DNA of 5,772 nt from DATKMG01 sp035541995 (GTDB lineage: Bacteria > Acidobacteriota > Terriglobia > Versatilivoradales > Versatilivoraceae): NCBI GenBank assembly GCA_035541995.1, contig DATKMG010000680.1:1-5772 (forward strand). The letters run 5' to 3'. How positions within the stretch are numbered: position 1 is the first letter of the stretch; every line of letters starts with the position of its first letter. The position numbers and the translations under genes were made by a program. Positions 1 to 4,867 of the stretch are shown here, one piece after another. The notes under the pieces are model-generated. The model was given only the letters and a program-made list of their open reading frames with translations. It had not been told where the DNA came from and did not search any database.

Positions 1-1
1 G

Positions 2-187
2 GCCGCCGACAACCGCGCTCACGATGCCCTCTCGCTCTATCGGAAGCTGGAGCAGGCTATCCTCCCGATGTTTTACGGTAATCGAATCTACTTCATCGAT
101 ATCATGCGGCACGCGATTGCAATCAACGGATCATTCTTCAATACCCAGAGAATGCTGCAGCAATACGTGCTGCGAGCCTACTACTGA
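2..187 (+). CDS. glgP: Alpha-glucan (glycogen) phosphorylase, C-terminal fragment
   Basis: Only the last 61 codons are in the window; the gene begins upstream of base 1 and ends at TGA 185-187. The reading frame starts at base 2. The tail contains a DALSLYRKLEQAILPMFY stretch followed by FFNTQRMLQQYV and a final AYY. This matches the C-terminal end of bacterial alpha-1,4-glucan phosphorylases of the TIGR02094 type, where an acidic-ALY-x-LE segment, a loop, and an (R/F)FNT-x-RM-x-x-Y motif close the protein. The family phosphorolyses alpha-1,4-glucans to glucose-1-phosphate in the cytoplasm using pyridoxal phosphate; the PLP lysine lies in the missing part. A terminator-like hairpin begins just after the stop, so the gene probably ends its transcription unit. 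Identification rests on the short tail only, but the motif agreement is good. The alternative start ATG at 24 lies in another frame and is a shadow. Confidence 0.8.
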   Translation, partial: AADNRAHDALSLYRKLEQAILPMFYGNRIYFIDIMRHAIAINGSFFNTQRMLQQYVLRAYY

Positions 188-188
188 T

Positions 189-232
189 AAGGGCTTTCGG
201 AGTGCCGATGCCGATGGAATAAAGGCCCTTTT
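189..232 (+). terminator. Probable intrinsic terminator after the glucan phosphorylase
   Basis: AAGGGCTTT (189-197) pairs with AAAGGCCCTT (222-230) through nine base pairs including one G-T wobble and one bulge-free inner run. It is followed by four T residues (229-232, two of which are in the stem). The loop of about 24 bases can form a small inner CGG/CCG stem. A second hairpin, TTCCCA/TGGGAA (231-236 / 240-245), directly follows. The T-tract is short, so efficiency is uncertain, but the position two bases after the stop codon supports a terminator role. Confidence 0.5.
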
Positions 233-348
233 CCCAAAATGGGAACTCCTTCCACGGGTTCTCCACCCCGGCTGATAAGGGGATATGTCAACTGCGCGTG
301 TTTGGTCTGACGATTTTCGACCGCCAATCAGCATCATATCATGGATTT

Positions 349-513
349 TCAGGAAAGGAGTTCGATCGACGAGCGAGCTTTAGCGGTTTTTCGGGTCCAG
401 GATTCCCATCCTTTCAGGTCAATTTCCGAGAGCGGATGTTGCGCAGTCCTGCGGTAGAGCTCTTCAAGGAGTTGGACGGTCTCTCGCGTTCCGCTCTTGC
501 GTTCATGGCTCAT
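349..513 (-). CDS. Possible small protein of 54 residues, unknown function
   Basis: An ORF on the - strand starts at ATG (511-513) and ends at TGA (349-351). It begins MSHERKSGTRETVQLLEELY and is charged, with an amphipathic-looking helix around residues 10-25 and two tryptophans in a GWESW segment. I do not recognise it. In its favour, the composition is balanced (K, E, R, L, with D and W) and unlike the Arg/Ser-rich shadow frames opposite. Against it, an in-frame TGA sits three codons before the ATG, and the purine-rich GAAGAGGG abuts the start codon, leaving almost no spacing for a ribosome site. It lies downstream of, and on the same strand as, the methyltransferase. It could be a genuine small gene, a remnant, or chance. 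Confidence 0.27.
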   Translation of the reverse strand: MSHERKSGTRETVQLLEELYRRTAQHPLSEIDLKGWESWTRKTAKARSSIELLS

Positions 514-607
514 CCCTCTTCAGTTCGTGGTAGCCGAACCTCACATGTCAAAATGCTATCTTCTCCGCAGCGAATTGGTGATGTCAATAACGCTGATCAG
601 AATAACC

Positions 608-624
608 GAAGGCGGGGAGCCTTC
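608..624 (-). terminator. Hairpin after the methyltransferase, weak terminator candidate
   Basis: GAAGGC (608-613) and GCCTTC (619-624) form a perfect six-pair stem with a five-base loop. The stem starts about 22 bases beyond the methyltransferase stop codon in the direction of its transcription. On the - strand the stem is followed by GGTTATT rather than a clean T-run, so it could be a weak terminator or a 3' mRNA-stabilising structure. Confidence 0.3.
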
Positions 625-646
625 ATCCCAAGTTTCGCGACAGAAG

Positions 647-1501
647 CTAGCTGCGCTCCAGGAGCACAATGCCCGACATCCGGCGGTACGCTTCGCGAAC
701 GACTTTCGGCCGCAACCAGGCCAGCCAGTGCCACAGGCGTGCCAGGCGTACCGAACGCCCGAGCCTTAGTGATTCGTCCCAGGTCGATCGAAACTCAGCC
801 TCGCGCCAACCGAGTGGGGCGAAGAAGGCCGTGCCTTCAGCGGGGGCAAACTGCATGGGCGAGCTGGCAGCAGCAAGGTGAGGTTGCCAGGTCCGGCTCA
901 AGATTTGGAGGAGCAAGGGCGTTGCCAAGTCGATTAGCCACCAGCGCGCTTCCCGTTGCTGGTAAATCTGCCTGGCAATCGCACTGACCTGCTCGGCGGT
1001 CAGGTAAATGAGCAGGCCTTCTGTAATCACCATCGCGGGCCTCTCCCCACCTTCAGCACGCGCCAGAACGGCCGCCCGAGCCTCGGGAACGGCAAGGTCA
1101 GCTTCCAGGTCCTCATGAATACATACTGTTCTCGCATCTTCCAGGTGTTCCCTGCGATAGGCAATCATGTCCGGCAAGTCAACATCAAACCAGCGCAATG
1201 ACGGTGGCAGGGAGAGGCGATACGCCCGTGTGTCCAGGCCGGCGGCCAGATTGATCACAGTCCGCACACCCTCGCCAATGCAACGGATGATGATCTCGTC
1301 CATCACGGCCGTACGGACGATCATTGGCCAAGCCAGGGAGTGGCCACGCGGCAGCGAACGAACAATCGCTTCACCTCGTTCGCCCGCAAGTCGACGTGCG
1401 TATGGATCACGGAAAAGTGCATCCGGTCGCTCGGATTCGAAGGCGCGGTACATGGCTACCCAGAGGGCGGTATCGGAAATGTGTCGAATCGGAGCCGTCA
1501 T
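647..1501 (-). CDS. Class I SAM-dependent methyltransferase, LCM/TIGR00027-like family
   Basis: The predicted 284-residue protein looks complete. The N-terminal part (about 1-70) contains the family's ALW-x-A-x-YRA-x-E and LFRDPYARRLAGERG segments. Motif I, VINLAAGLDTRAYRL (82-96), is the hallmark of the leucine carboxyl methyltransferase-like group and binds S-adenosylmethionine. It is followed by the acidic FDVDLP (105-110), an EDLEAD segment near 130-135 and the post-motif MVITEGLLIYLT (157-168). The C-terminal part is rich in W, R and L, with a helical lid-like region. The family methylates carboxyl or hydroxyl groups of small molecules or proteins; the substrate here cannot be told from sequence. 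The ATG start at 1501 is preceded on the - strand by AAGGCG about ten bases upstream, a usable ribosome site. It is transcribed alone, divergent from the oxidoreductase across a 375-base spacer, so the context gives no substrate hint. Confidence 0.9.
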   Translation of the reverse strand: MTAPIRHISDTALWVAMYRAFESERPDALFRDPYARRLAGERGEAIVRSLPRGHSLAWPMIVRTAVMDEIIIRCIGEGVRTVINLAAGLDTRAYRLSLPPSLRWFDVDLPDMIAYRREHLEDARTVCIHEDLEADLAVPEARAAVLARAEGGERPAMVITEGLLIYLTAEQVSAIARQIYQQREARWWLIDLATPLLLQILSRTWQPHLAAASSPMQFAPAEGTAFFAPLGWREAEFRSTWDESLRLGRSVRLARLWHWLAWLRPKVVREAYRRMSGIVLLERS

Positions 1502-1876
1502 CAGAAAATCGCCTTGTCTTCGTGCCCATTCTCAAGACCCCAGGAACAGCGCGCCGTTTTGTGTCACGTGAAAACATCCCGGGGAAACGGCATCTCATGG
1601 TTTTTGACAAGTATGTCGGTTCAAGGGTATGGCAGTCAAGTGCCGTTCGCGCGCCGGGTGATTCAAAGTGTGAGTTATCTGATCGCTTGACCGCTGCTGG
1701 TTTCCAAGCTAACTTATTGGCTGATGAGTTGGCAGACTTCGGCCGTCCGCACTGTTCCTGTTGGAAATTCCGAATCTGTGTATGCCAGTCTTGCGAGAGG
1801 ATGCCGGCGATGTGAGGCACCGGTGTCCCAACCGCGAGATTTCCTGATCTCCCTATCATTCATTATGAGGTGAATC
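1502..1876. other. Divergent intergenic region, no gene recognised
   Basis: These 375 bases separate the methyltransferase (-) from the oxidoreductase (+). The frames open across it are low-complexity shadows without family resemblance. A TTGACA at 1604-1609 on the + strand is a perfect -35-like hexamer, but the best hexamer at normal spacing (TATGGC, 1628-1633) matches the -10 consensus poorly. A promoter here is therefore possible but not demonstrated. A seven-pair stem with one G-T pair (1708-1714 / 1727-1733) is present without other support. The region probably holds both divergent promoters. Confidence 0.4.
1867..1873 (+). promoter_or_regulatory. Ribosome binding site of the oxidoreductase
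   Basis: GAGGTGA lies three bases before ATG 1877, with the GAGG core six bases away. It is a strong Shine-Dalgarno match that fixes the start of the Tat-signal protein. Confidence 0.65.
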
Positions 1877-3184
1877 ATGCAACAGCCGGGCAAATCAATC
1901 TCCCGACGTACCTTTGTCCAAACCGCCGCCTTTTCGACAGCAGCTCTGTGCGGTCCGGTCTTTCTCACGAATTCCGTAAACGGCGCCAATGATCGCCTTC
2001 GACTTGCCGTCCTTGGCGTCAACGGAAGAGGTCAGGACCACATCGACGGGTTTATGAAACTCGACAACGTAGAAATCTCAACTCTCTGCGATCCTGATGC
2101 CAACGTCCTGGCGGAGCGAGCGAAACAGTTTGAGGGCCGTTACAACAAGAAGGTCAAGCCTGTTCAGGATCTTCGCAAGGTTTATGAGGACAAAGAAATC
2201 GATGCCGTCAGCATTGCCACGCCCAACCATTGGCATTCCCTGGCGGCCATCTGGGCGTGCCAGGCGGGGAAAGACGTTTATGTGGAGAAGCCGGGTTCCC
2301 ACAATATTTTCGAAGGACGTAAAATGGTGGAGGCGGCTGAAAAATATAATCGCATAGTCCAGCATGGGGTTCAGCTGCGCAGTTCGCCTGCGATTCAGGA
2401 AGCAGTCCGCCTGTTGCGCACGGGTGTCATCGGCAAGGTTTATATGGCACGCGGGCTGGTCTTCCGCTGGCGGGGGGATATTGGAAGTAAACCCAACGAG
2501 GCAGTCCCGGATTACCTCAACTATGATCTCTGGCTCGGTCCCGCCCCCTATCGCCCTTTCAGCCGGAATCATGTTCATTACAACTGGCATTGGCACTGGG
2601 ATTTCGGAAATGGAGACGTGGGCAATCAGGGCGTTCACCAGACTGACATGTGCTTGTGGGGATTAGGTGTCGGCCTGCCGGACATGATCACTGCCATGGG
2701 GGGCAAATTCCTTTGGAATGACTCCAAAGAGACCCCGGAAGTTCTTTCCTCGACCTACTTGTACTCAAAGGAAAAGAAGATCATTGAGTTTGAGGTCCGG
2801 CCCTGGTGCACCAATGCTGAAGATGGCACCATGGTGGGGAATGTTTTCTACGGCACGGAAGGATACATGGTGATCAAAGGTTATAGGAAATATGAGACCT
2901 ATCTCGGAGAAAAAAAAGAGCCTGGGCCCAAGGGCGAAAAAGACGGTGACCATTTCGCCAATTTTGTCCAGGCTGTGCGCAGCCGAGATAAGGCACAGCT
3001 CAATGGCCCGGTAGAGACGGGGCATCTTGCTTCAGCACTGGCACATCTGGGCAACATCTCATTCCGATTGGGGCGACGCTTAGAATTTGATCCGGCGACC
3101 GAGCAGTTCAAAAATGACTCGGAAGCCAATGCGATGCTCACGCGGAATTATCGGGAATCGTTTGTAGTACCGGAGAAAGTATAG
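1877..3184 (+). CDS. Tat-exported Gfo/Idh/MocA family oxidoreductase
   Basis: The 435-residue protein starts with a twin-arginine signal: SRRTFVQ at residues 9-15, then a hydrophobic, Ala-rich segment to about residue 36. The mature part begins a Rossmann fold with LAVLGVNGRG (43-52, GxNGRG nucleotide loop), followed by CD (71-72), TPNHWH (115-120) and the family signature EKP (137-139) that contacts the nicotinamide and substrate. The C-terminal alpha/beta domain carries WHWHWDFGNGD (237-247) and GNQGVHQTD (249-257), whose His254 and Asp257 correspond to the usual catalytic H-x-x-D. These enzymes are NAD(P)-dependent sugar, polyol or glycoside oxidoreductases. Secreted forms with this signal are abundant in Acidobacteriota and Planctomycetota; some related forms retain the cofactor tightly and act as glycosidases by a redox mechanism. 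The substrate is unknown. It is monocistronic and converges on the phosphoesterase; no convincing terminator was seen in the 110-base gap, which holds only short stems. Confidence 0.92.
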   Translation: MQQPGKSISRRTFVQTAAFSTAALCGPVFLTNSVNGANDRLRLAVLGVNGRGQDHIDGFMKLDNVEISTLCDPDANVLAERAKQFEGRYNKKVKPVQDLRKVYEDKEIDAVSIATPNHWHSLAAIWACQAGKDVYVEKPGSHNIFEGRKMVEAAEKYNRIVQHGVQLRSSPAIQEAVRLLRTGVIGKVYMARGLVFRWRGDIGSKPNEAVPDYLNYDLWLGPAPYRPFSRNHVHYNWHWHWDFGNGDVGNQGVHQTDMCLWGLGVGLPDMITAMGGKFLWNDSKETPEVLSSTYLYSKEKKIIEFEVRPWCTNAEDGTMVGNVFYGTEGYMVIKGYRKYETYLGEKKEPGPKGEKDGDHFANFVQAVRSRDKAQLNGPVETGHLASALAHLGNISFRLGRRLEFDPATEQFKNDSEANAMLTRNYRESFVVPEKV

Positions 3185-3294
3185 TCGGAGTGGGAAGAGG
3201 AGGGACCAACCCGAAGGGACGACCAAAAACGCCACCGGCGAAGCGTTCCCGGTTACGGAGGGTGATGAACTATCGGCCCTCGGTTGAACCGCCG

Positions 3295-3783
3295 TCACAG
3301 GTCGACAATCCTGGCTTGAAGCCGACCGTTTTCAATTTCCAGGAATCCTAGACAACGCGGAAGGTGAAAGCGTTTGGGACCCGCACTGCCCGGGTTGAAG
3401 AAGAGGACCGAACTGAGCCGTTCAATAAATGGCTGATGGCTGTGTCCGAACACGACCACGTGGGGCCGGATCCTGATAATTTCCTTCTCCATCGTCACTG
3501 ACAAGCGGTGAGGATTTCCCAAAATGTGCACCAGCCAAATTCGAACCTCGAACAGTTCAACGAGTTGCTGCGACTTGAGGCTGGAGAACCACTGTCCGAT
3601 GTCCACATTCCCGCTGACTGCCGTCACCGGAGCGATTCTTAGAAGTTGATCGTAAGTTTCCCGAGAGCCAATATCCCCAGCGTGCAGAATGTGAGAGACC
3701 CCCTTGAAGCAAACCGGGATTGAGGGATCGAAGTAGCCGTGCGTGTCGGAAATCGCTCCGATAAGTTCCCGTCGAGACACCAT
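3295..3783 (-). CDS. YfcE/MJ0936-type metallophosphoesterase
   Basis: The 162-residue protein carries the calcineurin-like phosphoesterase metal motifs in order: ISDTHG (11-16, Asp13 and His15), HAGDIG (34-39, Asp37), GNVD (58-61, Asn59), a single His in WLVH (His86) and FGHSH (112-116, His114 and His116). NPGSAGPKRF (130-139), a standard feature of the YfcE branch, follows. The length is normal for this branch, which hydrolyses phosphodiesters or phosphomonoesters with Mn or similar divalent metals in the cytoplasm; the physiological substrate is usually unknown. The usual HGH at motif IV reads H-I-L-G here, so one family glycine is displaced, but the metal-binding His remains. I chose ATG at 3783. 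An in-frame TTG at 3795 would add four residues, but AGGA lies almost on top of it, and the residues before ISDTHG are not conserved. The gene is divergent from the shell operon, sharing a 107-base intergenic region. Confidence 0.88.
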   Translation of the reverse strand: MVSRRELIGAISDTHGYFDPSIPVCFKGVSHILHAGDIGSRETYDQLLRIAPVTAVSGNVDIGQWFSSLKSQQLVELFEVRIWLVHILGNPHRLSVTMEKEIIRIRPHVVVFGHSHQPFIERLSSVLFFNPGSAGPKRFHLPRCLGFLEIENGRLQARIVDL

Positions 3784-3797
3784 TTGAAAGTTCAAAT
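3782..3797. repeat. Perfect inverted repeat at the phosphoesterase start
   Basis: ATTTGAA, a two-base spacer (AG), then TTCAAAT form a 7-2-7 perfect inverted repeat. It covers the last two bases of the complement of the ATG and the alternative TTG start on the - strand. Its symmetry is operator-like and it lies at one edge of the divergent phosphoesterase/shell intergenic region. It could also be a small mRNA hairpin masking the start, or chance. Confidence 0.35.
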
Positions 3798-3838
3798 CCT
3801 GTGCTGTATGCTATGCGTGACTTGATCAGATCTGTCGA

Positions 3839-3867
3839 TTTCCAATAATACACAACGATTGCATAAA
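3839..3867 (+). promoter_or_regulatory. Candidate sigma-70-type promoter of the shell operon
   Basis: TTTCCA (3839-3844) and CATAAA (3862-3867), separated by 17 bases, each match the housekeeping -35 and -10 consensus at four of six positions. Transcription would start near 3874, giving a leader of about 17 bases that still includes the ribosome site. An eight-base palindrome CAGATCTG (3827-3834) and a TGATCA (3823-3828) sit just upstream and could bind a regulator. Other weak hexamer pairs exist, and the organism's consensus is unknown. Confidence 0.33.
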
Positions 3868-3876
3868 TTCTGTCCG

Positions 3877-3884
3877 AAAGGAAG
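3877..3884 (+). promoter_or_regulatory. Ribosome binding site of the BMC-H gene
   Basis: AAAGGAAG, with the AGGA core (3879-3882) eight bases before ATG 3891, is the clearest Shine-Dalgarno sequence in the shell operon. This agrees with the high expression expected of the major shell protein. Confidence 0.6.
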
Positions 3885-3890
3885 AACACA

Positions 3891-4181
3891 ATGGGAGAAG
3901 CGCTGGGTATGATTGAAACACGGGGGCTGGTCGCAATGATTGAAGCGTCCGACGCTATGGTTAAGGCAGCTAAAGTGACACTGGTGAGCTGGGAGAAAAT
4001 TGGCTCCGGCTATGTCACAGCTATTGTCCGAGGGGATGTTGCTGCCGTCAAAGCCGCCACGGATGCGGGTGCAGCGGCAGCCCGCAGGCTTGGAGAATTG
4101 GTCAGTGTTCATGTTATCCCCAGGCCGCACACCAACCTGGAAGAGGTTCTTCCCATCGGGAAGACTAACAAGGTTGTATAG
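3891..4181 (+). CDS. BMC-H hexameric microcompartment shell protein (PduA/EutM/CcmK-like)
   Basis: The 96-residue protein is one full BMC domain. It opens GEALGMIETRGLVAMIEASD (2-21), followed by the interlocking Lys25 that in PduA-type shells contacts neighbouring hexamers. The pore loop is KIGSG (36-40), the small-polar-molecule type found in PduA, then the invariant VRGDVAAVKAATDAG (46-60). Near the end PRPH (77-80) supplies the conserved edge Arg78. Six copies form a hexagonal tile and many tiles form the flat facets of a bacterial microcompartment, a protein organelle enclosing enzymes that make volatile or toxic intermediates. It is the only BMC-H in view and the first gene of the operon, preceded by a good ribosome site and a candidate promoter. 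A seven-pair stem lies in its last codons (4148-4154 / 4158-4164). It does not reveal the cargo pathway. Identification is very secure; assignment to a specific subtype (pduA, eutM, ccmK) is not justified. Confidence 0.96.
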   Translation: MGEALGMIETRGLVAMIEASDAMVKAAKVTLVSWEKIGSGYVTAIVRGDVAAVKAATDAGAAAARRLGELVSVHVIPRPHTNLEEVLPIGKTNKVV

Positions 4182-4200
4182 CCGCGGTCAGCTTCCAGTC

Positions 4201-4221
4201 GTTGGGGACGGCGGTCCCAAC
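4201..4221 (+). other. Hairpin after the BMC-H gene
   Basis: GTTGGG (4201-4206) pairs with CCCAAC (4216-4221) across a nine-base loop, optionally extended by one G-T pair. It begins 20 bases after the BMC-H stop. There is only a short T stretch (CTTTGAGTTT) after it, so it looks more like an attenuator or a 3' stabiliser of the BMC-H message than a complete terminator. Confidence 0.35.
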
Positions 4222-4267
4222 TTTGAGTTTGCCGTTCATAGAACCGTGGAGAGCCATTGCTTTGGAT

Positions 4268-4313
4268 GGGGCGCGGAGTAGGCGCCCTGGGGTAAAGACT
4301 CAAGGGCGCGGAG
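4268..4313 (+). other. Mutually exclusive hairpins in the leader of the first BMC-P gene
   Basis: A ten-base direct repeat GGGCGCGGAG occurs at 4269-4278 and 4304-4313, and a single GCGCCCT lies between the copies at 4282-4288. That middle segment can pair with the upstream copy (4268-4274, seven-base loop, one G-T pair) or perfectly with the downstream copy (4303-4309, 14-base loop), but not both. The downstream copy lies just before the G-rich presumed ribosome site (4318-4323). The geometry could tune translation or processing between BMC-H and BMC-P; this is inference from pairing alone. Confidence 0.35.
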
Positions 4314-4328
4314 ATCTGGGGGGCGAAT

Positions 4329-4616
4329 ATGTTGTTGGCAAGGGTGGTCGGCAACGTTGTTGCCACACGAAAGGACGTTCGTTTGGAGGGCAGGAAACTC
4401 CTGGTGGTCAAACCCATCGATCCATCCGGGAAGGACGAAGCCGGCTACCTGATTGCTGTCGATACCGTGGGTGCGGGAAGAAGCGAAAGAGTCCTGCTGG
4501 TATCCGGCAGCTCTGCCCGGATGGCCGGAGGGTGCAAAGACTGTCCGGTCGATACGGCCATTGTCGGCATTGTGGATACTGTGGCGGTGGACTCATGCAA
4601 CTCGGACGAGTCATAG
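4329..4616 (+). CDS. BMC-P pentameric shell vertex protein 1 (EutN/CcmL family)
   Basis: The 95-residue protein is a single EutN/CcmL domain. It starts LLARVVGNVVATRKD (2-16), the beta-barrel opening of the family, then LLVVKPID (24-31), the signature AVDTVGAGRSERVLLVSGSSAR (43-64, ending in the classic GSSAR) and PVDTAIVGIVDTV (73-85). Pentamers of this family cap the twelve vertices of the icosahedral shell. It is the most canonical of the three vertex proteins here. Between GSSAR and PVD it has two cysteines in a C-x-x-C arrangement (Cys69, Cys72), plus a third at Cys90 in a short acidic tail; I do not know a role for them. The ATG at 4329 is preceded by a run of six G (4318-4323), a modest ribosome site. 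A 147-base structured spacer separates it from BMC-H, and its 3' end overlaps the next gene by 22 bases. Confidence 0.95.
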   Translation: MLLARVVGNVVATRKDVRLEGRKLLVVKPIDPSGKDEAGYLIAVDTVGAGRSERVLLVSGSSARMAGGCKDCPVDTAIVGIVDTVAVDSCNSDES

Positions 4617-4864
4617 GCAAGGTAGTCTGCACTATTAAGAACGAATGCCTGAAAGGGAAGACCCTCTTGCTCGTGCAACCCATTGGCAAGGATGGGAGCG
4701 ACCGCGGGAAACCACTCGTGGCAGTCGATGCGGTAGGAGCCGGAGCCGGAGAAATCATTTACTGGTGTCGTGGCAAAGAGGCATCCCTGCCTTGGCTTCC
4801 ACAACAGGAAGTGCCTACAGAAGCCTCCATCGTCGGGATCGTGGACGATATTCATCAGAGTTGA
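4595..4864 (+). CDS. BMC-P pentameric shell vertex protein 2 (EutN/CcmL family)
   Basis: The protein has 89 residues. I chose ATG 4595 because MQLGRVIGKVVCTIKNE aligns with the start of its two neighbours. The open frame extends further upstream, but that part is a shadow of vertex protein 1. The family core is present: LLLVQPIG (24-31), PLVAVDAVGAGAGE (40-53) and VPTEASIVGIVDDI (73-86). The GSSAR loop is replaced by WCRGKEASLPW (57-67), a substitution that in my recollection marks a distinct BMC-P branch in multi-vertex loci. Cys12, Cys18 and Cys58 are present. It begins inside the previous gene (22-base overlap in another frame), implying translational coupling, and ends three bases before the next start. 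Its role should be a second kind of pentamer or a partner of the other vertex proteins; whether these mix in one pentamer cannot be told. Confidence 0.93.
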   Translation: MQLGRVIGKVVCTIKNECLKGKTLLLVQPIGKDGSDRGKPLVAVDAVGAGAGEIIYWCRGKEASLPWLPQQEVPTEASIVGIVDDIHQS

Positions 4865-4867
4865 AGC

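Larger units (their letters stand above)
246..646. other. Convergent intergenic region, mostly featureless
   Basis: This stretch lies between the end of the glucan phosphorylase (+) and the end of the methyltransferase (-). Open frames crossing it on the + strand run antisense into the methyltransferase and have arginine/serine-rich, non-protein-like composition, so they were not called. No tRNA, repeat array or riboswitch was seen. The only possible contents are a 54-codon ORF on the - strand (349-513) and a hairpin at 608-624, both listed separately. Confidence 0.5.

Noticed and set aside
298..987. 229-codon open frame on the + strand
   Set aside because: It runs antisense through the C-terminal half of the methyltransferase, is rich in Arg, Ser and Ala, and matches no family. 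The methyltransferase motifs on the other strand are unambiguous.
1604..1633. TTGACA promoter for the oxidoreductase
   Set aside because: The -35 is perfect, but the best -10 at 18-base spacing, TATGGC, matches only three of six positions, and it is far (about 245 bases) from the start codon. It was noted but not listed as a feature.
1324..1859. Open frames of 116 to 163 codons on both strands across the divergent spacer
   Set aside because: They overlap the methyltransferase start antisense or out of frame, show no recognisable domain, and have implausible composition with many Cys, Ser and Arg.
3228..3291. Terminator between the convergent oxidoreductase and phosphoesterase
   Set aside because: Only short or widely spaced stems are present (AACGC/GCGTT, GAGGG/CCCTC), with no T-tract on either strand.
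3784..3795. TTG start four codons upstream for the phosphoesterase
   Set aside because: The only purine-rich stretch (AGGA) is one base from the TTG, too close for a ribosome site, and the four added residues are not needed by the fold. It remains possible.
4148..4164. Seven-pair hairpin in the last codons of BMC-H
   Set aside because: It lies within conserved coding sequence and has no T-run after it. A stem this short occurs often by chance.
4202..4594. Long upstream extension of the BMC-P 2 frame
   Set aside because: The extension is a shadow of BMC-P 1 in another frame. The family start (MQLGRVIG) lies at 4595, giving a length like its neighbours.
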